From contig NZ_OZ242344.1 of the NCBI RefSeq assembly GCF_965208485.1, positions 4,402,001 to 4,466,000 on the forward strand: 64,000 nt of DNA, read 5' to 3'. Positions 38,896-46,775 of this stretch are shown here, in pieces (positions within the stretch are counted from its first letter, which is position 1; every line of letters starts with the position of its first letter). The position numbers were made by a program, and so were the translations under genes. The DNA comes from Poriferisodalis sp965208485 (GTDB lineage: Bacteria; Actinomycetota; Acidimicrobiia; Acidimicrobiales; Poriferisodalaceae). A model generated the notes under the pieces. The model did not search any database and was not told the DNA's origin. It saw only the letters and a list, made by a program, of their open reading frames with translations.

Positions 38896-40008
38896 TTATG
38901 CGGCGGCGGTGGCGAGTTCGGTGGCTGCGAGGCCGACGGGCGGGGTGTCCCATTCCTTGAGCACGGGCAGCACCTCGGTGGCGAACAGGTCGCGGTTGCG
39001 GCGGGCCTCGGTCCAGGTCATGCCGGCAAAGCTCAGGTTCGGGAAGAAGGCCGCCATGTCGATCTTGTCTCTGATGACCTGGATCTTCTCGAGCACCTGA
39101 TCGGGCGTGCCGAACGGCATCAGGCGGGCGAAGTCCTCGGCAGCGCCACGCGCGCCGTGACGATCGATGTACTTGGAAATGCCCTCGTAGAACTCGTAGC
39201 CCTTGACGCCCTCGTGCGGCCGCTTGGGGCCGAACTCGTAGTGCTTCATGACCGTGCCGTAGTAGTTGCAGATGTGCTCCATCGCCTTCTCCTCGGCACG
39301 ATCGGCCTTGGTGTCGACGAAGCAGAACCCGCCCGACAGCGGTGGGGGCGGCGGCGCGGTGTGATGCTTGACCCACTCGCCGTGATAGGCGGCGAAGTCG
39401 GCCTCGACGATCTCCCACGGCTTCTGGGGGATCACCAGCAGACCGATGCCGAGCTGTGCCATGAGCGGCATGCCTTCGGGCGAAACAGCCGCGGCGTAGG
39501 TGCGACCCTTGAAGGAGTGCTCGGGCCGGGGGCGGATCTCGCGGCGGGGCTGCTGCACGAAGTCGCCGTCGTGCTCCACGTACCCCTGCTCGAGGCCCTC
39601 GATGAGCATCTTGGCGTACTCCAGGAAGCGCTCCCGGCTGGAGTTCATGTCCACCCGGAAACCCTCGTACTCGATCCGCGCAAGGCCGCGCCCGATGCCC
39701 AGGATGAGCCGGCCGTCGGACAGGTTGTCCAGCACGGTCACCTGCTCGGCGACTCGCATCGGGTCGTGCCACGGCAGCACGATCACCGCCGTGCCGAGCT
39801 GCAGGTTCGTCTTGCCGGCAACCCACGTCAGGAATTGCACCGGGTCGGGGCACATCGTGTAGTCGGTGAAGTGGTGCTCCACCGTCCAGATCGAATCGAA
39901 ACCGAGATCCTCAGCTTCTTCGACCATGAGGATCTCTTGATCCCAAACCTCCCGGTCTGAGAGCGCATTCTCCGGGTTCTGGAAGACGGCCGAATAACCG
40001 ACGTGCAT
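38896..40008 (-). CDS. LLM class flavin-dependent oxidoreductase
   Basis: Luciferase-like monooxygenase family TIM barrel using FMN or F420. The 370-aa product starts at ATG 40008 behind AGGGGG at a good distance. Typical features are EEAEDLGFDSIWTVEHHF, GTAVIVLPWHDPMRVAEQVTVLD split over residues 70-95, and LSDGRLILGIGRG. The substrate is unknown. It is divergent from a SCO6745-like gene. Confidence 0.88.
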   Translation of the reverse strand: MHVGYSAVFQNPENALSDREVWDQEILMVEEAEDLGFDSIWTVEHHFTDYTMCPDPVQFLTWVAGKTNLQLGTAVIVLPWHDPMRVAEQVTVLDNLSDGRLILGIGRGLARIEYEGFRVDMNSSRERFLEYAKMLIEGLEQGYVEHDGDFVQQPRREIRPRPEHSFKGRTYAAAVSPEGMPLMAQLGIGLLVIPQKPWEIVEADFAAYHGEWVKHHTAPPPPPLSGGFCFVDTKADRAEEKAMEHICNYYGTVMKHYEFGPKRPHEGVKGYEFYEGISKYIDRHGARGAAEDFARLMPFGTPDQVLEKIQVIRDKIDMAAFFPNLSFAGMTWTEARRNRDLFATEVLPVLKEWDTPPVGLAATELATAAA

Positions 40009-40157
40009 GACGTGCCCCCTGGGTCCGGCCGCCGATGTCGGGGCCAAAATCTAATGTTAGGCAGATTCTCGCCACGCCGCGGCCGTGGCGATTCAAGGGC
40101 GCCAACCGGGCGCCGGGCTGGACGCGACGAGCCATGCATGATCGAGGGCAGGGCGGT

Positions 40158-40163
40158 TAGCGT
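40158..40163 (+). promoter_or_regulatory. probable -10 box
   Basis: TAGCGT at 40158-40163, about 43 nt before ATG 40206, with AGGAG between them. Confidence 0.35.
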
Positions 40164-40205
40164 CAGGCCGACTCGAAGCAGGAGAACACTGGGGGGAACT
40201 CAGTC

Positions 40206-40949
40206 ATGGAGACGACGGCGGTAGCGCGCAGCATGCGCGGCTCAGTGGGAATGCTGGCGATGGACTGGTTGATGGACCCGTCCACGCTGGAAAAAGCAGC
40301 GCAGCGCGGCATGGCAGAGGGCCTGGGTGCGTATGCAACCGGCCGGCTGGGTGTGCTCGGCGAGTGCCCTGTCGACAACGTGATCGGGGCAGCTTTCTTC
40401 TGGAATCCCGACACCATGCGCTCGGCGACCGAAGCTGGCCGTGCGGTCATGAATCCGTCGCAGGGGGCGCTGATCTGGGCGGACATCTGCACCGAGTACG
40501 GCGAGAAGCGGCTCGCCGGGATGGAAGGCGCCGGCCGCATGGGCGAGCTGCTCGAGCGAGTTGTGGACGCCGCTGTCCCCCAAGGTGCACCGACGTTCGT
40601 CGGCTGGCGAGACATGCCTCGGCCCGACGGGCCCGGGGCCGCGCATGCGTTCTTCATGGCCCAGATCATGCGAGAGCTGCGTTTTGGCCGTCACGCTGTC
40701 GCAGTGCAAGCGCTTGGCATGGGCCCGCTCGAGGCAATCCTGTCGGGTCCGGCGGGCGAGTGGAACGCCGAGTTCTTCGGCTGGCCCAAGCCCTATCCCG
40801 ACGTCAGCCACCTCGCTGACGCACGCGACGAGATCGAATCGCTCACCGACAAGCTGCACGCACCTGACTTCGAGTGCCTCACGCCGGATGAGCGCGCCGA
40901 GGTCCGCGAGCTCGCCAAAGCCGCTCGCTTTCACAACCCCGACGAGTAG
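40206..40949 (+). CDS. SCO6745-like protein
   Basis: 247-aa alpha-helical protein resembling the actinobacterial SCO6745 family, for which no biochemical function is known to me. Family-like features are GAYATGRLGVLGECPVDNVIGAAFFWNPD split over residues 38-70 and regular helical segments. It is divergent from the LLM oxidoreductase. The 3' side leads into a decayed hicB. Confidence 0.65.
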   Translation: METTAVARSMRGSVGMLAMDWLMDPSTLEKAAQRGMAEGLGAYATGRLGVLGECPVDNVIGAAFFWNPDTMRSATEAGRAVMNPSQGALIWADICTEYGEKRLAGMEGAGRMGELLERVVDAAVPQGAPTFVGWRDMPRPDGPGAAHAFFMAQIMRELRFGRHAVAVQALGMGPLEAILSGPAGEWNAEFFGWPKPYPDVSHLADARDEIESLTDKLHAPDFECLTPDERAEVRELAKAARFHNPDE

Positions 40950-41000
40950 CTCGGACGCCGCGCCGCGCCGTATCCGTCACTCGGCGAGCAGGTCTTGGTG

Positions 41001-41351
41001 CCTCGCTGTCTTTCCGGACGTCCACGCGGCACATACTGTGGCTGGTCGGTGCAGGAAGTGAACGACAACCTGCGAGACTGCCTCGAAACGGCGCTGAGCT
41101 TCTGCGTCGACAGCAACGAACCCCTGCCGGAGCCCAGCGAGCCGGAACCCGGTCAGGTGCTCGTGGCAGTGTCACCGCCAGTCGCGGCGCGGTTCGCCCT
41201 CCACGAAGCCATGCTCGATGCGAACGTCACTGCGGCGGAGATGGCCCGCCGCATCGGCATGAGCCCCTCACACGCTCGCCGCCTCACCGACATCTTCCGC
41301 CCCGCCAAGCCCGACCGGATCGACCGACTGGCGTTCAGTTCTGCTTCGTGA
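41001..41351 (+). pseudogene. hicB: remnant of a third hicB
   Basis: Matches the 36157 gene from CCTCGCTGTCTTTCCGGACG onward but lacks the 5' end and its hicA. A base lost near 41035 (ATACTGTGG for ATACGGGTGG) breaks the frame, and the match stops near 41325, where GALDQ-like C-terminal residues are replaced by unrelated codons. It lies 90 bp before the insertion sequence. Confidence 0.75.
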
Positions 41352-41441
41352 GTTGAGGGCCGACGAAGCGGACATCGTCACAAGGGTATGGCAGGACAGT
41401 GGTCAAACGTCTGTTGTTGCCATGAATGTATGTAAGTACTA

Positions 41442-42788
41442 GGTCCTTCGCCTTTTTGTGGGATGAGGGGCGGTTGAGGGTCCGCTTGTAGGGGTCGAGG
41501 CCCTGCTGGGATCGGTGTTTGAGAGACGCCGAACCCCAGGGGGCCTCGATGAAGCGTGATGTTATGTCGGTGCGGCTGTGGCTGCCGCGTATTGAGGTGC
41601 TGGAGGTCGCGGTCGACGCGCCTTTGGAGCTGGTGGTGCGGGTGCGCTCGGCGGTGCGTCGCCCCGAGTGCCCGGGTTGTGGGACGCCGAGCGGGAGGGT
41701 CCATGACCGCCGGGACCGCGAGATCCGCGACTTGGAGGTGTCGGGCCGGCCGACCACGTTGGTGTGGGATCGGCGGCGGATGGTGTGCGAGCCGTGCGGG
41801 CGGCGGTTCATGGAGGACCATCCGGCGTTCGAGGGCAGCGTCACGGCGCGTCTGGCGCGGCGGGTGGTCCAGGACGCACGCGCGATGACGGTCAACGCGG
41901 CAGCCAAGCGCCATCAGGTGGGCTGGAAGCTGGTCAATGCTTTGGTGGTCGCCTATGCGGGGCTGGTCGCCGGTCATCGACGCCGCCGACGGTGCCGTGT
42001 TCTGTTGGTGGACGAGACCTCGATCCGCAAGCGGCACCGCTATGTGACGGTGCTCGTGAACGGCGACACCGGCGAGGTGCTCGCCATGGTGCCGCATCGC
42101 AACAGCCAAGCCCTGTCGGGGTTTCTGGCTGCTCAGGGCCACAAATGGTGCAAAGGCGTCAAAGTCGTGGTGTCCGACGGTTCCAAGGCATACAAGGCCG
42201 CCATCGAGGCGCGGCTCGGCCACGCCCGCCACGTGCTGGACCGGTTCCATGTGATCCGATGGTTCGCCGCCGGGCTGACCGCGGTGCGCCGAGACGTGCA
42301 GCGCCGCCCCGAAGGCTCCAAGCCTGTGTTCGACCGCGACGTGTTCCGGGCCAGGTTCTTGCTCATGAGACGGCCCGACAAGCTCGACGCCGCCGAACGC
42401 CAACGGCTCGAGGAGCTGTTCGCCGCCCACCCGCGGCTCAAAGCCGCGTGGGACGCGCTCGGCGAGCTGCACGGCCTCTATCTCGCCAAGGACCGAAAGG
42501 GCGCCCTCGAAGCGCTCGACCGGTTCGCGGACATCTACGGCACCGGGCTGATCCCCGAGTTCAGCGACACAGTCGACACCTTCTTGGCGTGGCACCCCCA
42601 GATCCTCGACTGGCACCAAGCCGGCCGGCCCAGCAACGGACCCATCGAAGGAACCAACAACCTGCTGCAGATCCTGCGCCGCAAAGCCCACGGCTTCACC
42701 AACTACACGAACTTCGAAGCCCGCGGCCTGCTACTAACCTGACCCCGCCGAACCCAGCAGCCCGAATCCCACAAAAGGACGAAGGCTC
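41442..42788 (+). mobile_element. ISL3-family insertion sequence
   Basis: 1347 bp. The left end GGTCCTTCGCCTTTTTGTGG and the right end (complement) GAGCCTTCGTCCTTTTGTGG match at 19 of the first 23 positions. The flanks carry the direct repeat AAGTACTA at 41434-41441 and 42789-42796, the 8-bp duplication known for ISL3 elements. A single full transposase gene lies inside. Confidence 0.93.
41549..42742 (+). CDS. ISL3-family transposase
   Basis: 397 aa from ATG 41549. An N-terminal zinc finger (CPGC and CEPC pairs) and the DDE catalytic triad (LLVDETS, VVVSDGSKAY and PIEGTNN) are all present, so it looks active. An upstream in-frame TTG exists but the ATG gives a better N-terminus. Confidence 0.93.
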   Translation: MKRDVMSVRLWLPRIEVLEVAVDAPLELVVRVRSAVRRPECPGCGTPSGRVHDRRDREIRDLEVSGRPTTLVWDRRRMVCEPCGRRFMEDHPAFEGSVTARLARRVVQDARAMTVNAAAKRHQVGWKLVNALVVAYAGLVAGHRRRRRCRVLLVDETSIRKRHRYVTVLVNGDTGEVLAMVPHRNSQALSGFLAAQGHKWCKGVKVVVSDGSKAYKAAIEARLGHARHVLDRFHVIRWFAAGLTAVRRDVQRRPEGSKPVFDRDVFRARFLLMRRPDKLDAAERQRLEELFAAHPRLKAAWDALGELHGLYLAKDRKGALEALDRFADIYGTGLIPEFSDTVDTFLAWHPQILDWHQAGRPSNGPIEGTNNLLQILRRKAHGFTNYTNFEARGLLLT

Positions 42789-42807
42789 AAGTACTAACGT
42801 TCGTCTC

Positions 42808-43533
42808 ATGCATGATCCTATGAGTGAGACCACGGCGATGCGCGTCATTTCCTACGCACGTGTCTCCACCGGCGCTCAGGCGATGTCAGGTCTGAGCATC
42901 GAAGCCCAACACCTGGCGGTGCGATTGGCAGCACTCCAACGAGGCTGGCAGATCGTCGACACCTGCACCGACGACGGTGTGTCGTCCAATATCGAACCCA
43001 CATGTCGACCCGCATTGGGTGCAGCGTTCGAGCGGCTCGACGCCGGTGAGGCCGATGCGATAGTGGCAGTACGCCTCGATCGCTTCATTCGCCGCATGTG
43101 CGACCTGCAGACCCTGCTGACCCTCTCCGAGAGCGGCAGCTGGGAGTTCATCTGCCTCAACCTGCCCAGTGATTCCGACGTGGCCGTTGGCTCGTTCATG
43201 CGCACTGTGGTGGGCGCGTTCGGCGAGCTTGAACGCTCGATGACCAGCGAACGAACCAGAGCAGCCCTCGCAGTGGCACATGGCCAAGGCGAGCGGCTCG
43301 GTCGGCCGAGCCGGCAGTCCCAAGAGGCCAAGGAACTGGCAATGAAGTTGCGCTCAGAGGGTCTGAGCCTGCGCAAGATCGGCGCTGCGCTTGAGGAAGC
43401 CGGGCTGCGCACACCCACGGGCAAGCGCATCTGGTCACCCTCCAGCGTCCAATCCCTGCTGCGCACCGCCCGGCTCGACCAAGAAGCAGAAGACAACGCC
43501 GCTCGCTACAACGCTGAGCAACACGAGCAATAG
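42808..43533 (+). CDS. serine recombinase (resolvase/invertase family)
   Basis: The catalytic domain covers about residues 10-150 with the nucleophile in YARVSTG, the VRLDRFIRRM arginines and the GAFGELERSMTSERTRA helix. A C-terminal helix-turn-helix (SLRKIGAALEEAG) follows; the total is 241 aa. Possible starts are 42808, 42820 and 42838. The insertion sequence ends only 20 nt upstream, so its native promoter is probably cut off. Its target site is unknown. Confidence 0.88.
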   Translation: MHDPMSETTAMRVISYARVSTGAQAMSGLSIEAQHLAVRLAALQRGWQIVDTCTDDGVSSNIEPTCRPALGAAFERLDAGEADAIVAVRLDRFIRRMCDLQTLLTLSESGSWEFICLNLPSDSDVAVGSFMRTVVGAFGELERSMTSERTRAALAVAHGQGERLGRPSRQSQEAKELAMKLRSEGLSLRKIGAALEEAGLRTPTGKRIWSPSSVQSLLRTARLDQEAEDNAARYNAEQHEQ

Positions 43534-43541
43534 CACTCTTG

Positions 43542-43583
43542 GCTCCGCTGCGCGGAGAGGCCTCGCCCCATGGGGCGAGGCCT
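43542..43583. terminator. double bidirectional terminator
   Basis: CTCCGC-TGC-GCGGAG (43543-43557) is followed by a perfect 26-bp palindrome, AGGCCTCGCCCCA and its complement (43558-43583). It sits between the converging recombinase and lipoprotein genes and touches the latter's stop codon. Confidence 0.75.
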
Positions 43584-43813
43584 CAGCCGCACTGGTGCCG
43601 GGTCTCAGCCCCAGCGAGGATCATCGCCACACGGGCGTCGAAGATCTCATCGTCCGAGTGGTCCACGCCCGAATCGTGAGCAGCCTCATGCGACTCCACC
43701 GCCGTGCCATAGGCCTGCTCGGCGAGCGTCTGCTGCAATGCCGCCGCCTGGCATGACTGCGACTCGCCGGGGGCTCGAGCACAGGAGATGAGCGACAACG
43801 ACGCCAAGATCAT
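43583..43813 (-). CDS. small putative lipoprotein
   Basis: I do not recognise the family. The 76-aa product begins with a short hydrophobic stretch ending in LISC, a possible lipobox (Cys11), and continues with an Asp/His/Ala-rich soluble part. It overlaps the upstream gene by ATGA and ends at a strong terminator, so it is the last gene of a three-gene operon. Confidence 0.6.
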   Translation of the reverse strand: MILASLSLISCARAPGESQSCQAAALQQTLAEQAYGTAVESHEAAHDSGVDHSDDEIFDARVAMILAGAETRHQCG

Positions 43814-44157
43814 TGCGAGACAAAACGCACGAGGCGCTCCGTGTCACTGCTTCGGCGAGCGGAGAGGAGGCTGACCCGCGGCGGCTTCTTGAGCGGAAAC
43901 CTCTGACGCCCACGGAACTGCCACCAAAGCGCACCTGAGGTGCCGACGCACCCCACGGCGAAACTCGCCAACAGTGCCGTCCACCCCGCCATCACGGCAA
44001 AGAAGACGCTGCACAGCGACGAAGTCAGCACTGCGGCAAACATGACCGCCAGAAACTCCCGGCCGCTCCGGCTGCCACGCCTCGGCGCATTCGGGTCATC
44101 TGGTTCCATGCCCACGGCCTGTCCTCTCGCTTGGAAGACTATTCCAGCCGTGTTCAT
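43810..44157 (-). CDS. small membrane protein with two membrane segments
   Basis: Unknown family, 115 aa. ATG 44157 overlaps the stop of the upstream split gene as ATGA, which decides the start. Two hydrophobic segments lie around residues 37-55 and 60-78, followed by a basic tail. It is translationally coupled on both sides. Confidence 0.65.
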   Translation of the reverse strand: MNTAGIVFQARGQAVGMEPDDPNAPRRGSRSGREFLAVMFAAVLTSSLCSVFFAVMAGWTALLASFAVGCVGTSGALWWQFRGRQRFPLKKPPRVSLLSARRSSDTERLVRFVSQ

Positions 44158-44655
44158 GATACGGCGCCGAGTGCGCCGCCTGCAGCGCCGCACGTTGTTG
44201 CGAGCACCAACGCACCGACCGCCCCGCCCATGGCGAGGCCAAGCGCTCCGCAGGAGAGTCCTAGGAGGCTGGTCGGAAAGCCGCTATTTCGGCGTTTGTC
44301 AGATGCAAACCCGCAGGTCAGGGACTTGCTGTGTCGGCAAGATCCCCTTTTCCGACCACCCTCCTAGGGCAGCGCCCATATGGATGGGTCGGTACCAGTG
44401 GCTGTGTGCCAATTCGACGCACACGCGTCGTGTTGTGGTGCGGGTTTCGCCGGTGCCGTCCATGTTCCGTACTGGCACCGTCTCGTCGTAGCAGTGCGGT
44501 TTTGAGTGTGCGTCGGCGGTGGCGACGTCGAGTGCGCTGAGCACGCTTGGCAGCTCGGTTCTCGCAGGCAGTGCTACGGCGAGGGTGGTGCTGAGCAGCA
44601 GTGCTGCGAGCAGGCTCGCTAGTGCCTTGGTTGGCAGTGATGCGGTGAGTGTCAT
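44154..44655 (-). pseudogene. secreted glycine-zipper protein gene split by a 107-bp element
   Basis: A signal peptide (residues 1-30) and a Cys-containing region lead to HMGAAL, where the CTAG element at 44261-44367 begins; as it stands the frame ends after 118 residues inside the element. Removing 103 bp, leaving one CTAG, gives 133 codons without a stop; the restored end reads GLSCGALGLAMGGAVGALVL and then a glycine-rich tail. The restored stop overlaps the next gene as ATGA. This is strong proof of a recent insertion. Confidence 0.85.
44261..44367. mobile_element. 107-bp CTAG-bounded miniature element (MITE-like)
   Basis: Ends CTAGGAGGCTGGTCGGAAA are inverted with one mismatch. The core GCAAACCCGCAGGTCAGGG lies at the same offset as in element 2 (18317-18423), which is also 107 bp. 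It has no coding capacity. CTAG appears at both ends and once in the inferred empty site, so CTAG is the target duplication, as in some IS5-family elements (inference). Confidence 0.88.
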
Positions 44656-44992
44656 CCGCGGGTCCGTCCTTTCTGGTCGGGATTCCTTCGTTTTCGGTAC
44701 GCGGGAATCGGACAGAAACGGACACGTCGGAGGGAGCGGGCGAGCGGCGCGCGGCAGTCACGCTAGGACGCGGGATCCTCAGCAGTGGCGCGGGTCTGCG
44801 GCCTTGGGGGCGCTGTGCGGGCTTCGGGCTGGGCTGCTGGTGCGTCGGCTTGACGGGTGCCCGCGGGTCTGTCTACAATACGAACGTTTTACGTACGCTC
44901 CAAAACCGCTTTTGACCAGCGGCTTTAGGCGGCAGCCGCAGGTCCGGGAGTCGGTGCCTCGCCGAAGTTCCGATACCGGCAGGCCACGAGAC
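44656..44992. other. intergenic region with orphan promoter
   Basis: 337 bp between two leftward genes. It holds a strong rightward promoter (44850-44879) and downstream a GCGGCT...AGCCGC hairpin (44920-44940 region). No coding frame is convincing. A short RNA is possible. Confidence 0.5.
44850..44879 (+). promoter_or_regulatory. strong rightward SigA-type promoter
   Basis: TTGACG (44850-44855) and TACAAT (44874-44879) are 18 bp apart. No rightward gene follows for over 1 kb; transcription would run antisense into the lipid kinase gene. Confidence 0.55.
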
Positions 44993-45931
44993 TCAGCGAG
45001 ATGTTGTGGGAATGGCGAGCCGCAGCACGTCGGGCACCCATTCGAGGCGGAGTTCTTCGACGCTGCCGAGATGGTCGCCGTCGATCTGGTGACCGAAGGG
45101 GTGCGCACCCCTCACGCTGAGGTCGTGGACATCGTCGATGCGCTGCACCACGGCCGAGTCGACGTCGCTGAGACTGTCGTTTGCGCCGAAGACAGCTCGA
45201 ATGACCTCGACTGCGTCGGCGAAGCGCAGCGAGCGCAGCCCGACGACCGTTAGCCCGTTGTGGAGCGTCGCTGCCGGGGCGATGCTCACCGGGCGGCTGC
45301 CGAGAAACGTGTACGGGTCGGTGTTCGCCGCCACGACGACGAAGCAGCCGTCGATCTCGCTCGATGACGATGAGGAAGTCCGGACCGTCAGCGTTGGGGT
45401 GCTGCGGTCATGCCGTCTCAGCAGGGTGTCAATGCCCGCGAGCAGGAACAGCGGATGTCCCACGTAGCGCTTGAGCGTCGGGTGGCGCTCGACCCGCTCG
45501 ACAATGGCGGCGTCGAGTCCCATCCCGCAGTGAAACAGGAAATAGCGGCCGCAGGTGTAGCCAAGCCCGGCGGTCGTGACGTTGCCGGTGTCGAGGGCCT
45601 CGAGCACCGCAGCGGTTGCGTCGAGCGGGTCGTCGGGTGTGCCGATGGTCCGGGCGAACACATTGGTCGAGCCACCCGGCAGCGCAGCCAGCACGCAGTC
45701 GGTGCCGGCGATGCCGTTCGCCGCCTCGTTCAGCGTGCCGTCGCCGCCCAGCACGACGACTGCATCGGTGCCGGTTGTCGCCGCGCCGCGCGCCAGCCGC
45801 GCCGCATGTCCGCGCCGGTTGGTGAACGCCACCTCGGTGTCGTGCCGCTCGGACAGCGCAGTGTGGATCAGCACGCGGGTACGCGCAGTTGTGGACGACG
45901 CGGAGTCGTTGACCAGCAGCAAGACGCGCAC
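44993..45931 (-). CDS. diacylglycerol kinase family lipid kinase
   Basis: YegS/DagK-like kinase that phosphorylates diacylglycerol or a related lipid. The 312-aa product starts at GTG 45931. The nucleotide-binding VVLGGDGTLNEAANGI lies near residue 60, with LPGGSTNVFAR after it, both typical. It is divergent from etfB. Confidence 0.88.
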   Translation of the reverse strand: MRVLLLVNDSASSTTARTRVLIHTALSERHDTEVAFTNRRGHAARLARGAATTGTDAVVVLGGDGTLNEAANGIAGTDCVLAALPGGSTNVFARTIGTPDDPLDATAAVLEALDTGNVTTAGLGYTCGRYFLFHCGMGLDAAIVERVERHPTLKRYVGHPLFLLAGIDTLLRRHDRSTPTLTVRTSSSSSSEIDGCFVVVAANTDPYTFLGSRPVSIAPAATLHNGLTVVGLRSLRFADAVEVIRAVFGANDSLSDVDSAVVQRIDDVHDLSVRGAHPFGHQIDGDHLGSVEELRLEWVPDVLRLAIPTTSR

Positions 45932-45993
45932 AGCGCAAGTCTCACAGACAAGTGGTGTGGCAACGCTGCTGTGAGTCGGCAGACTCTCGCCCC

Positions 45994-46773
45994 ATGAAGG
46001 TCGTTGTGTGCGTCAAGCAGATCCCGGATCCGGCGATCCCGGGCGAGCTCAATCCCGAAACGAACACCCTGGCGAGGGACGACAAGCTGATTCTCGACGA
46101 GTCCGACTCGTACGGCGTCGAGATGGCACTCCAGCTCGTCGAAGCGGCGGGCGGCGGCGAGGTGTCGCTCGTATCCATGGCGCCGCGCTCGGAGACGAGC
46201 GGGCTGCGGACCGCGCTGGCCATGGGTGCCGACGATGCGGTGCTGATCAGCGACGACGCACTGGCGGGCAGCGATGCGCTCGGCACCGCCAAGGTGCTCG
46301 GCGCCGCCATCGGCGAGCTGTCGGCCGACCTGGTGCTCGCCGGCGTCGAGTCCAGCGACGGCTACACCGGCACGGTGCCCGAGATGGTCGCCGGCGTGAT
46401 GGGGCTGCCCTCGGTCACTTTCGCCAAGCACATCGAGATCTCCGATGGCGTAGCCAGCGTCCAGCGTCAGACCGAGGCCGGCTACGACCAGGTCGAATGC
46501 GCCCTGCCCGCCGTTGTCTCGGTGACCGCCGGCGTAGTCGAGCCGCGCTACCCCTCCTTCAAGGGGATCATGGCGGCCAAGAAGAAGCCGGTCGCCGAGA
46601 AAGACATCACGGCCCTCGGCATCGACGCAGCCGCAGTCGGCTCCGCAGGCGCTCGCCAGGAGACCGTCGAAGTGACCGATGCGCCCGAGCGCGAAGCCGG
46701 CGAGATCATCACCGACGAGGGCGACGCCCACCAGAACATCGTCGAATTCCTGGCCGAACTCAAGGTGATTTGA
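45994..46773 (+). CDS. etfB: electron transfer flavoprotein beta subunit
   Basis: Forms the AMP-binding half of ETF, which takes electrons from acyl-CoA and other dehydrogenases. The 259-aa product begins MKVVVCVKQIPDP as usual and has the signature VEPRYPSFKGIMAAKKK near residue 185. It is followed after 2 nt by etfA. Confidence 0.95.
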   Translation: MKVVVCVKQIPDPAIPGELNPETNTLARDDKLILDESDSYGVEMALQLVEAAGGGEVSLVSMAPRSETSGLRTALAMGADDAVLISDDALAGSDALGTAKVLGAAIGELSADLVLAGVESSDGYTGTVPEMVAGVMGLPSVTFAKHIEISDGVASVQRQTEAGYDQVECALPAVVSVTAGVVEPRYPSFKGIMAAKKKPVAEKDITALGIDAAAVGSAGARQETVEVTDAPEREAGEIITDEGDAHQNIVEFLAELKVI

Positions 46774-46775
46774 AC

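Noticed and set aside
44519..45253. 244-codon rightward frame after the orphan promoter
   Set aside because: It begins before the promoter and runs antisense to the signal-peptide gene and the lipid kinase; no coding features.
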